The notes under the pieces: generated by a model
What the model saw: only the letters and a program-made list of their open reading frames with translations
Databases searched by the model: none
What the model was told of the DNA's origin: nothing
Position numbers and translations under genes: made by a program
Assembly (NCBI GenBank): GCA_037176905.1
Contig: JBBBWG010027424.1
Location: forward strand, 1-24,035
Source of the DNA: Azolla pinnata
Lineage: Eukaryota; Streptophyta; Polypodiopsida; Salviniales; Salviniaceae
Length of the DNA stretch: 24,035 nucleotides
Direction of reading: 5' to 3'
Part shown: piece after piece, positions 10,551 to 20,680 of the stretch
Layout: every line of letters begins with the position of its first letter
Position numbering within the stretch: the first letter of the stretch is position 1

Positions 10551-11100
10551 GGACCATGTACATACATGCATACATACATATATAGATATCTCTGTATGTG
10601 TTGCTAGGGGAAGCTTTCCACACAAGCTTGGCACACCTAGATTTGTAATTCTTCTGTTTCAATTCGACATCTTGTGTTGCAAAATGTCGGTCAATGAACA
10701 AACGCCTGATGATGAATGCCACCCATTGTTGCACAACATCGGGCATGGGCTAGCCTCATACCCATCATCACACACCATCACCATCATCACCATTACCATC
10801 ACCACCATCACCACCACCACCACCATCATCCTCACCACTGTCATCGTCATCCGACACCGACAGCCGCATCAGCATCATCAACATCATGGGCATCGTTGTT
10901 TGTCGTGTTGCGTTCCCTCTAACTAAAAGCATCAGCTGCGTCGATTCCAAGATGCTGATCAGCGATCCTCGATGCATGCATGCTCTTCGTGGACGATTGA
11001 AGATGACGCCGCCCAATTCGTACGTATGTACACTACACACGCTATCTTTCGTCGACTAATTTGATTGACGCATCCGCGGGTCGCTGTCAATCATCGTCAT
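10551..11100 (+). other. KIN-10A 3' flank with CAC/CAT microsatellite
   Basis: Non-coding sequence after the KIN-10A stop. Short CATACATA runs occur at 10561-10580. A (CAC/CAT)n tract covers about 10766-10840; it translates to poly-His on one strand and poly-Val/Met on the other, which is an artefact. No AATAAA signal was seen close to the stop. Confidence 0.6.
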
Positions 11101-11104
11101 CATC

Positions 11105-11511
11105 TGCCTCACATCCAAGCACACATACATCCATACATACATTTCACGCGCTACGGACGAATGGACACATTGGCCACCCATCAATTATCCATCCATCCAT
11201 GCATGCATGCATGGATGCGCGCGCAAGGAGGCACATCATCCATGCATGCATACACATACATACATACCTACACACATACATACGTACATGCATACATACA
11301 TACATACATACATACATACATACATACATACATACATGCACGCACACATACATGCACACACATACATGCATACATACATACATAGATACATGCACACATA
11401 CATACATGCACACATACATACATACATACATGCACACATACATACATGCACACATACATACATGCACACATACATACATGCACACATACATACATACAGA
11501 CACATACATAC
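11105..11511. repeat. CATA/CACA tetranucleotide array with ~16-bp higher-order pattern
   Basis: Nearly pure ACAT and CACA tetranucleotides. Uninterrupted CATA repeats occur around 11291-11336. From about 11337 a compound unit ACATACATACATGCAC recurs many times up to the gap. The long ORFs on both strands here (Thr-His-Ile or Met-Tyr-Val-Cys repeats) are by-products of a stop-free tetranucleotide repeat. Confidence 0.95.
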
Positions 11512-11611
11512 NNNNNNNNNNNNNNNNNNNNNNNNNNNNNNNNNNNNNNNNNNNNNNNNNNNNNNNNNNNNNNNNNNNNNNNNNNNNNNNNNNNNNNNNN
11601 NNNNNNNNNNN
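11512..11611. other. Assembly gap of 100 N
   Basis: Exactly 100 N, a common placeholder for a gap of unknown size. It directly interrupts the CATA/CACA array, so the assembly most likely broke in the repeat. The DnaJ promoter is partly lost in it. Confidence 0.97.
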
Positions 11612-11782
11612 CTGATGGTCACCACCACCGTCGTCATCATTTTCTTTTCCTCAGACTCAGAAGCGTTTCTGCTGCTGCAGCAGTCTCTACGCCTTCGTCC
11701 GCTCGGGATCGGCGGAAAACACAAAGCAGCGTGCATTCCTTCCCCCTCGTTCTTCTTCGACTTTCCTTTCTGACCCGCAGTT
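11612..11782 (+). promoter_or_regulatory. DnaJ gene 5' leader
   Basis: CT-rich sequence between the gap and the ATG at 11783. TGACCCGCAG ends two bases before the ATG, so a leader intron acceptor is possible. With the gap only 171 bases upstream, no promoter can be defined. Confidence 0.4.
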
Positions 11783-14700
11783 ATGGTGGCGGACACAGAG
11801 TATTACGACATCCTCGAGATCTCTCCTGAAGCCGCCTTCTCAGATATAAGGAAAGCTTACTTTGTCAAGGTTTAGCTCCTCCCTTTCTCCTTCTTTTCTT
11901 GAAATCGTCTATTCAGAGATATTCCGTCTGTCTCTCGTCTTGATGAGCTATGGTCTGTGTCGCTTCTTTCGTCTTTCTTCTTTCTTCTTCTTCTTCTGCC
12001 ATTGCTTTTGGATCATTCTTTTTCTTTTCACGATTTTATCTGCGAATGAAGTATGGCTTCCATGGAACACTTCATTGCGAGGCTTTTGCCATCTCTCTCC
12101 CTGGATTTCTTTCAGTTGCCGTAAAAATGCTTGAACATCGAGAGTCACTACTCACGTCCAAATGTATTACTTAAAATGTATCATTTTTGGTCTCATAGGT
12201 TATATTTGATTCCCAATGACGATAATATTAAAATCTATCTATCCATTTCTTTAAATTGAATCTTGAAATTGGTGGCTACTTTGGGATCTATTATCTTCCT
12301 TTTAAGCTATTCAAAGTTGTGTGCTTAATTTTGCTATAGTTTTGAGCCTGATTCATGGTTTTCGTTTTTCATTATTAGATAGGTTCACTTTATCTTGTAT
12401 GCATGTGAATAAGGTAGTTTCCACTGTAAATTGGGCTTGATTTATGACTGGTAGTGAAATTTTCTTTGAAGTTTTAGGGTTTAGGCTTCTATGTGTGAAT
12501 AGTAGATTGATGGTGATTTTTGGTGCATCCGATAAAATTGTTGTTTCTCAGGTTATTTGTTCTCATCACTTTAATTGTGGCATCTCTTTTAACTTACAAC
12601 TGTAGAATCAAATGTATTTTATGATTATTAATTCTTATATATATATATATCGTGATCATCAATCAACATTTATGCTCTAAACTGGTAGGCTTTGACTTTT
12701 AGATAAAGTCCAACTGATGGATTATGTAGATTGTTTTTTTCAAATTATTCATCCTCTCCAAATATTTTCTTTTTCTTTATGAATCAGATGGTATTACATT
12801 GGAGAGCGGATCTAGTTTGTGGCTTTTGTGGATTCCTTTGTAGTCTTTGAGTTTCCCAGTCCATATGTCCTGAAGATCATTGCCTTTATGAGAAATTTTT
12901 TATGTTTTTATCTTTTCAGGTATGTCAAGTGTACCTAGAAATATTGACACAGCACTTCGTGTTGCATGGTTGTAATATATTAATAATTCCTGTAAGAATC
13001 TTGTAAGCTTCCTGAGGGGAGGAATATTTGACATGAGACATTTCTATGGTTATTTATGTAATCACTGAGGAGCTAATATTCACATGATTATATATCTTGG
13101 GAGAGATTATTTATGCAATTACATGCAGAGTTAAGGTAATTGAATTTTAGATTTTATGCGAGTAAAAACATTATTGTGGGGTGTCAGGTCCATCCACTTT
13201 GATTATTGGTGCCATGTAAACATGGTGACGGAACCTTGGGCCTAAGTTCAACATGCATGCCTTGTTTGAACAATTTAGGGAGTGATGACGTTGTTTAAAA
13301 GTTTGAAGCTGACCAGAATATACCAAGTGATTGTTTTTAATGTGAATATTGATACTCATTAGTAGCGTTATGGAAAGGCTATCTTTTACTGGAAAAACGA
13401 ATATTATGGGAGGTCTAGGGTGTAGAGGCGTTTTGGGGTCCAATGCAAAATGTTTTTGAAGCATTTGATGAAGAGATGGTTAGTGGTTGTTAGCTGATCT
13501 AAAATTTGATTGTCTGTCAGCAGTTATTGCCGATGCTCGTTTAGCAGAATATTTTGACACATTATCATTTGTAGGGTCTATGAGTGCAAGCACGCTAGAT
13601 CATGTTGTGGTCGTCATCTCCTTACTTTAATTAGAAGACCTGCTCAACATTGTTTCATAACCATGTAGGCTGAGTGCATAATGCTCATTTCCTCACATGA
13701 TGGAGCTGTTATTTTTCTGTGAACTCGATTTTATTTTCTTATGCTCAAGCATCCTCCTTTGAAGATTATCTGATGTTTTTTCTTACTCATGTGGTGGCTG
13801 TTGTTTTTTTGCATCTTACTATGTAATATCTGTGGAAATAGTCAAAGAGAAGATTATGTTACGTGGTCTTAAATCAAAATAAAGGCCATTTGAACAACTT
13901 AGTTGAGTCTATTGTGTATGCGTGTTCAGCTTATGAGTTTTCGGCTATTTGGTGGAAATAGACAAAGAGAAGATTATGTTACGCGGTCTTAAATGAAAAT
14001 GACGGCCATTTGAAAAACTTAGTCGAGTCTATGTCTATGCATGTTCAGAGTATGAGTTTTTGCCTATTTGAATAATATTATATGCATAACATCCTCTTTT
14101 GATCCAAGCTTATTTCTGGATTTTTACTTTTCTAGGCAAAAAAGGTACATCCAGACAAGAATCCAAATGATCCAGAAGCGGCGGTCAACTTTCAGGTTAG
14201 TGTTCTTCTTGAGATATAGTCAAACGAGCTGCAGGTTTATGTAAGACTGATGTAGTAAAGCGTGGATTCTTTTTCGTTATTTTAGAAGCCATTCAAGAGT
14301 TTCTAAAGATTCTACTTGGGGTATTGGAGGCAGCACACTTTTCTTTCTGTCCTAGGTAGTAGCTATGTATAGATTTGTTGCATCTTATGCGTTCATCTTC
14401 ACCTATGTTTTTCTGTTTGGAGAGTTGAAGTGATAATTCTTTATAAAGGAGATGTAATTATAGCTCTATGTTTCACTGTCCGCGTGGTCTGCCCCACCTC
14501 ATGCAACGTTATCCAAGGTGAATAGGTGACACTGGCAATGATGGTAGAAGTCTGAGTCCATAATTGAAGGTTCGCAACTGGATCCAAAAAACCCTGCTTG
14601 AAATAATTAATCACATGTACGATGTTTGAAGCATCAAAAGAATAGAACAGGGAGAAGTCTGAGTACATAATTGAAGGTTTCCAACTGGATCCTCCTTTAC

Positions 14701-17700
14701 CCCTTCTTATATACTCTTCCCTGTCCTGCTTTTTCTTAGAATATATATATATTTTTTAGGTTATACTTTTATGACAGCTCATGTCCTAGAACTCTTGTAA
14801 TACCAAGTTATAAAAGCTCCTGGCACAAAATGTTAAGTGCTTCAATCTCCACATGCCTCATTGCAACCCACTCTCCATAACAATGCACGTTTGTTTTTCT
14901 TTCAATCTCCACATGCCTCATTGCAACCCACTCTCCATAACAATGCACGTTTGTTTTTCTTTCAATCTCCACATGCCTCATTGCAATCTACCCATCATAC
15001 AACAATGCACGTTAGTTTTCTAAGTACTAGAAAATATATGTGTCATACATTCTTTGGTGTGAGATTTGTCACATTTCCTACTATTGTTTTTTGGTTTACA
15101 GTGATCATTATCCTTAAGGTTGTATGTTAATGCCACAAATAAAAAGAGGGGAGAGAGACTAACTACTGGTTGTAATTTGTTCAAAGAGGCTTGGAGAAGC
15201 ATATCAAGTCTTGATTGACCCTGTTAAGCGGAAAGCTTATGACGAAAGGGGAAAAGAGAAAATATCCGAGTAAGTTCATTTTACCTGTGTTACCGACTCA
15301 CGAGAATACTCTTTTAACATATATTGGATAGGATATTGTTCCTTATTCTGTTATTATTAGTTTGAGTTATTAGCAAACTTATAATCAAAGGCAATATATA
15401 AATTTGTTACCTTTTGGGCACATTACAGTGAGATGCTAGATCCTGCAGCTGTATTTGCCATGTTTTTTGGCAGCGAGATGTTTGAAGATTATGTTGGTGA
15501 ACTAGCAATGGCATCCTTAGCATCAATGGATTTTGAAGATCGAGCAGGAGCACAAAAACTTATTGTGGTTAAGAATGAAACTTCATTTGCTAAGGCGTTT
15601 CATTGAGTTTGGTTTGGATTTTAATTGAGGTCACACAATTGATTCATAACTGTATCATCGGTTTCTGCATGTCCTGTGTTTTTTTAGGAATTGCAACAAG
15701 AAAGAGTAAACAAACTTGTGCATTTCTTGGTGGAAAAGCTAGACTTTTATGCAGGTCAAATTGAAGAAAAAGAAAAAAATAAAGCTAAAACTAAAGCTAA
15801 AGAGAAGGACAAAGATGACTTTGATGAATTTAAGAAATGGGCAAAAAGTGAGGCAGAACGTCTCTCACATGCAGGTATGCAACAATGTTGTTTCTTGTTT
15901 TGGTCTCATACTAAACAGCATGTTTGTAATTAAAGTGCATACTAATGCCCTGCGATCATTAGAGATGTACACACTGTTTTCCTATGAATATAAATTGTTG
16001 AAGAGGTAAAACACCTTTGTCATTGAGGACTTGATTTGTAAATTGTGTATTAACTGTACCGCTGTCTTCAATTTTCCCATGATCAGATAATGCTATGTCC
16101 AGATTTCACTACATTTAGAGCAAATGCTATGTTTCTCACAGGTGATTTATTAAGCACTCAAATATGATGATTCACATGAAAGAGTGTTTGCGAGATTAGG
16201 TTTTCTGGCAGTTATTTGTTTCCTAAGCTCCTTGGGACATCTATTTTATTCAATTCGTCTAGACCTTATGCTTGATGGCGTTATGGTTGTGATTTTTCTA
16301 GTTTTTTTTCTGCTCAATTCCTAGGATTTCTCCTACTGTAGATGATTTCTTGATTCTCTACAATTCTGGAAATAAGTAGTCTAAACTAATGGAAACAGAC
16401 ATTCAGCTCAGTTTCCAGGGTCCAGCTAAGTGCAGATTCTAAACTTCCAAGCATTTCTTTCTGCCAAGAGGGATCCTTTCCATTGGCATTGCTGACTTTA
16501 CTTATGTCTTTGAGGATAGTGTTAGAACAGCTAGTTGTGTTGATGCTTCATCTGGCAAGGTAATCCCTTGTCTTTGTGTCTCAAGATAGAGCCTTGCATT
16601 ACTGACATGCTTGTCCCTCAGAGAATATGGTCGAGTCAACTTTTGGTGTGATTAAGTTATCTTATCGGATAGCATTCTGTCATTTTGTTTTATCAGATGA
16701 ATGTATTCAGGATGCCATCACGATTCTCTCTCTTTTGATTAATGTTTCTAGTTTGTCAGCAAATTGGTGTCTTTCATGTACTTCCTAGTTCCATTTCCCT
16801 CCTTAACTTGACATATATAATGCTTTCTTATAGCTTATGTCTTTTTTTGTGCAGCATTTGGGGGTGCAATGTTGCATACAATTGGTTACATCTACAAACG
16901 TCAAGGTGCTAAAGAGCTTGGAAAGACGGTCCGTTTAATGGGTGTGCCATTTGTGGCTGAATGGTTTAGAAATAAAGGACATTTTCTCAAATCACAATTT
17001 GAAGCAGCAACTGGTAAGTTTAATAAAAGAAAGAGTGTTGTGGTATGTGGGTTTTTGTAACAACTGCAAACTTCTCCAAGATGTAACTGAGCTTGTATGA
17101 GTGCTAATTTTTCACACACATATTTTATCATCTTATAGATGCTTTATGTCCAAGAACATATCTATCTATCTATTTATCTATATATCGATGTACATATATA
17201 AATGATCTTGATCCACTGCATGAACTGTGCAATGAATCCAAACACGATCCTTCTCTGTTGGCTGAAAAGAAGATATCATTTCCTGGTTACTTCTTAAGAC
17301 CTTTGGGCTGAAGAAGAGTAGCTATAAAAACCTTTTGGAATGACAACATTATTATAAAACAGTAAAATCTCTGAGTTTATTCCACAATAAAAATTCGTAA
17401 TACACAACTGTGGAGGTAATTGGCACTGATGATTTTTTGTTATAATCAGGAGCTATCTCTTTGTTGCAACTGCAAGAGAATATGAAGGTTAAGCTGCAAA
17501 GTCTCGGTGAAGGGGATGAAGCAGAGTTAGCCAAATACCTTGAAGAGAATGAAGAAGCCATGATCAACGCCTTATGGAAAATAAACGTGGTTGATATAGA
17601 AATGACACTTACTCGTGTGTGTGCAAAGGTGCTCACTCGATGGCTAACTTTGAAATTCAGAATTCATGTTCATTCAACGGTGCCTGTTTGTTAGATTTGT

Positions 17701-18326
17701 ATTCAGAATTCACGTTCATTGAAGGGTGCCTGTTAGAAATTCAGAATTCACGTTCATTCAAAAAGATATAACACTTGGGAGCATTGTTTATGATATAATT
17801 AAAGATAAATCCACCTCATACATTTTTCATAATGTAGATGACTGTTTTCTGTCATTACTCCTTTGTCCTTATGCTGTATTTGTTTCAGTCTATGAGAATG
17901 ACTTCTTTTCTCCATAGGTGTTATCTGATTCTGATATAATACACAGCATCGATAAGCCGAAGGAAAGGATTAAGATGAGAGCCAGACTATTAAGAAAGCT
18001 AGGATCAATTTTCCAGGTGATGTAGTGAAGGACTTGTCCAAGGTCTTATTTGATGTTCCAAATTATTAAAGTAGAACAATGTCTTCTTCAACACAAGCAG
18101 GGTGTCAATGATCAACAAAGAGGTCGTCAAAAGGGAGAACATACTGAAGGGGTCAAGCCCACTACTACATCATCCACTATGGTAAATTTCCACCATTCTA
18201 ACTAGAATTAAATATTTCAAAGTCATAATATGTCTGTTTTTCTTCGCTTGCTTGTTTTGTTTGTTTTAGTATATCGTCTCAGCCACGAGTGTAACGCCTG
18301 CTGCTCCGGCGTTCCATACCCCATGA
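11783..18326 (+). CDS. DnaJ co-chaperone with DnaJ-X domain (plant dnaJ 10 type)
   Basis: Ten exons: 11783-11869, 14136-14195, 15187-15269, 15429-15567, 15688-15874, 16855-17013, 17450-17628, 17918-18016, 18101-18181 and 18270-18326. They total 1131 nt (376 residues), and all phases agree. The N-terminal J domain has [14 protein letters not shown], the HPD triad at 34-36 within [15 protein letters not shown], and LGEAYQVL. Then come [20 protein letters not shown], a Lys/Glu-rich helix, [60 protein letters not shown] and [11 protein letters not shown]. This is the DnaJ-X arrangement of Arabidopsis chaperone protein dnaJ 10 and its paralogues. The HPD motif would stimulate Hsp70 ATPase activity. 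There is no transmembrane segment and no zinc-finger region, so it is a class C J protein. The tail after residue 331 is short and polar. Exon 4's donor (GTG followed by GTTAAG) is the least certain junction. Confidence 0.93.
11870..14135 (+). other. DnaJ intron 1 (2266 nt)
   Basis: AT-rich, donor GTTTAG and acceptor TTTCTAG. It contains a TA-repeat near 12637-12650 and a tandem duplication at 13832-14070. I see no coding exon or transposon domain in it. It separates the first J-domain helices from the HPD exon. Confidence 0.75.
13832..14070. repeat. 120-bp tandem duplication in DnaJ intron 1
   Basis: Copy 1 at 13832-13951 and copy 2 at 13952-14070 both start GTGGAAATAG and share AAGAGAAGATTATGTTACG, GGCCATTTGAA and TATGAGTTTT phrases. 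They differ by scattered substitutions and a small indel. Confidence 0.9.
14196..15186 (+). other. DnaJ intron 2 (991 nt) with two repeat families
   Basis: The donor is CAG followed by GTTAGT; the acceptor is TTCAAAG. A 40-bp phrase (AGAAGTCTGAGT through CAACTGGATCC) occurs at 14546-14585 and again at 14653-14692. A 60-bp unit is triplicated at 14841-15021. No exon fits inside. Confidence 0.75.
14841..15021. repeat. Three-copy 60-bp tandem repeat in DnaJ intron 2
   Basis: Units begin with TTCAATCTCCACATGCC at 14841, 14901 and 14961. The first two copies are identical over all 60 bases; the third is diverged in its second half. Because 60 is divisible by three, it makes an apparent 20-residue protein repeat that is not a real gene. 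Confidence 0.95.
15875..16854 (+). other. DnaJ intron 5 (980 nt)
   Basis: Donor GTATGC and acceptor TTTTTGTGCAG split a Gly/Ala codon of SHAAFG. The intron is AT-rich and I recognise nothing else in it. Confidence 0.7.
17014..17449 (+). other. DnaJ intron 6 (436 nt)
   Basis: Donor GTAAGT and acceptor ATAATCAG, split Gly codon of AATG. A short TATC/TCTA tract lies near 17159-17188. Nothing else is recognised. Confidence 0.7.
17655..17761. repeat. Short three-copy repeat at the start of DnaJ intron 7
   Basis: ATTCAGAATTCA(T/C)GTTCATT starts at 17655, 17701 and 17739. The first two copies are each followed by a GGTGCCTGTT phrase. Spacings are 46 and 38 bp. Confidence 0.85.
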
Positions 18327-19003
18327 GCCTAATCCCATGTGGGTATCACTTCGATATTTCACACTCAAAATTGTATCATTACTCCAAAATTGGTGTTTGA
18401 TTAACAACTACATCCTGTTGTGTGGTTTTATGAATCAGATTTTACAGATCATAATTGTTGTTGAACAATTATGATCTATTTGGGCGTATTGTTCTTAACA
18501 GCGACGGTTTAGCTTTGTGCAAACCTATCATGAACACGCAACCATTCAGATTCCATGTCTGGCCAACAGTTAATCCGTAATATTGGTGCTCGGGGGTGTT
18601 TAGCTCCTTGTCGCAATAAAAAGTTGAGATCTGTGATCTGATCTCAATTACTATTTGGCAAAGTGTCTGATGGTTCTGGTAGCATGATGAATCACACTGA
18701 AAAGCCTATTACAGTCATGCTTTTGTTCATGAGTCAATGAGCATGCAAGTGTGCTGTATGTAGAAGGGCATGCTGACTAACATTCAGGTTGTGCTACCAA
18801 AGGCATTAGAAAATGTCAAAAACCTTGGTAAATATGGAATAACGAAAATCCTACTTTTATGAAGAAGCACAGCTGAATTTGCGCAGTGAGTAATTCCATG
18901 CCAAATTATGAGGTTTTAATAGCCAAGCTAATGTTACACGTTGCCAAATGATCACTGTTGCAAAAGCTCACAGAATCAGCAAATCCCAGTCGATTTGAAG
19001 GCA
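18327..19003 (+). other. DnaJ 3' UTR and convergent intergenic region
   Basis: Follows the DnaJ stop. It holds a perfect hairpin (18446-18477) and an AATAAA hexamer at 18615-18620, a fair candidate poly(A) signal about 290 nt after the stop. The rest to 19003 shows no recognisable feature. Confidence 0.55.
18446..18477. repeat. Perfect 14-bp inverted repeat in the DnaJ 3' flank
   Basis: The arms AGATCATAATTGTT and AACAATTATGATCT flank a GTTG loop. The stem is perfect over 14 bp. It lies about 120 nt after the DnaJ stop and before the candidate AATAAA, so it would be in the 3' UTR. Confidence 0.9.
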
Positions 19004-19320
19004 AGAAATCTGCAGTAAACTTGGGAAATAGAAGAAGAAGAAGAATGGGAGCAGATCTGTTGAAAGACGGTAGATCGGAGTGAAGGATGCTGCAAGCACC
19101 AGGAAATCTGCAGTGAACTTGGGAAGTAGAATAAAAAAGACGGTAGATTGGAGTGAAGGGTGCTGCGAGCACTAGGAAATCTGTAGTAAACTTGGGAAGT
19201 AGAATCAAAAGGAGGAGGGAGCAGAGCTATCGAAAGACGGTAGACCAGAGAGCGAAGGATCGGTGCAAGCACCGAGAAATCAAGAAATCTGCGGGTAAAC
19301 TTGGGAAGAAGATCAGTGCG
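19004..19320. repeat. Diverged tandem repeats in the 3' flank of the RPT2-like gene
   Basis: The phrase GAAATCTG(C/T)(A/G)G(T)(A/G)AACTTGGGAA recurs near 19005, 19104, 19176 and 19283. Most copies continue into AAGACGGTAGA, then GAGTGAAGG-type and TGC(A/G)AGCAC blocks. Units are about 73-107 bp. The array ends about 20 bases from the minus-strand stop of the RPT2-like gene. Confidence 0.8.
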
Positions 19321-19341
19321 AAATCGTGGGAGACGATTAGT

Positions 19342-19954
19342 TTAAGAGATGGAGTGGCGGCGGCGGCGGCGGCGGGTCGTTGAGGCCGAGGCTGATTGGG
19401 CCCCGGACTTTGGAGAGGAATGGGAGGATGAGGAGGAGGCGGAGGCGAAGACGTGAATGCGACCCAGCAACCGGCGCGAGAGGGCCGAGAAGAATCCTCC
19501 ATTGCCAGTATTGGCACCAGCAGCAGCAGTGCCGAGTCCCGGGGCATTCAGAGAGGCGGAATCGGGATCTGTCTGGCGCGCTACCAGCTCCTCTTTCTTT
19601 CGGAGGCGCCCGTTCTCGGCCTCGAGCTCCTGCACGCGGGCGCGGAGCCTAGAGGCCTCGAGCTCGAGCTCGCGGTTCGCGGCCCTCAGGCTCGAGTGCG
19701 GGTCTGCTGCTGCTCTGCGCGGGGAGCTGTTTGCTGTGCTCAGCTCCGATGCCGCGATCGCATCGCGCATTCGCAGGTGCTCGCAGTAGAGCACCTGCAC
19801 CGCGGTCTGCACCGGGAGCCTCTCGTTCTGCGCCGCGTGCGCGCACGCGTCCTGCGACAGCTTCCGGCAATCCAGCAACCGGCACATCCTCCTCCGCTCC
19901 ATGTCGGGCAGCGCCGGGTGGGCCTAATTCCATCATCGATTCAACGATTCTCGG

Positions 19955-20010
<56 letters not shown>

Positions 20011-20628
20011 CTCCCCGATTTAAGTAGATTCAACGGAACGGTTAATAATTCCGCCGGGTTTCGGCTAGTAGAATTGGTGGCCCTGAATTCGGCAACAATT
20101 GGCGAACCCCCGAATCCCGACCCTAGAAGCGAGATCAGAGTGCCACTGACCTTGAGGTAGATGTCGATCGCTCGGTACAGCCCGTCGTCGAGCGCGCGCG
20201 CGTGCTCGGGGAGGAGCTCGGCCACCGAGACGAACTCCGACGGGGGCAGCCGCGGGTCGACCGACACCTCCGCGAGGTACTGGTCGACGAGCTTCGCGAC
20301 TCTGCGCAGCGATCGGGGAGGCCGAGGAGGAGGAGGAGGATGGTGGTGCTGATGGTGAGATTGAGATTGAGATTGAGATTGAGATTGAGGATGATCATGG
20401 TGATGATGGTGGTGAGGATGATACGGAGTCGTCGCAGCGGAGGCGTTGCTAGAGCGATTCGGCCTCGGGTTCCATCCCGATCGCGCGCCCGGGTTGGGCA
20501 TCGGGGGCAGCTCGTGCTCGTTGCGCTCGTGGAGGTACGCGGCCAAGATGCGGCGCACCGTGTCCACGCTGTAGTGGGCATCGGCCGATTCGCAATTGCT
20601 ATTGCTGTGGTTGTTGTTGTTGTTGTGG

Positions 20629-20680
<52 letters not shown>

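Noticed and set aside
10716..10922. Small ORF with a His-rich run, possibly a metal-binding peptide
   Set aside because: It is the translation of a CAC/CAT microsatellite in the 3' flank of KIN-10A. Other frames are equally open.
11261..11511. Possible CRISPR-like array of short repeats
   Set aside because: There are no unique spacers between conserved repeats. It is a compound microsatellite in a plant nuclear genome.
11061..11829. Long ORFs on both strands made of Thr-His-Ile or Met-Tyr-Val-Cys repeats, some reading through N
   Set aside because: They arise from a tetranucleotide repeat that has no stop codon in any frame, and include the assembly gap.
14837..15130. ORF with a perfect 20-residue repeat
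   Set aside because: It is a 60-bp tandem repeat inside DnaJ intron 2. No splice frame joins it to the flanking exons.
19453..20160. 235-codon plus-strand ORF opposite the RPT2-like gene
   Set aside because: Shadow of the GC-rich minus-strand exon 3 and the CT microsatellite. The minus strand carries conserved NPH3 motifs, while this frame has none.
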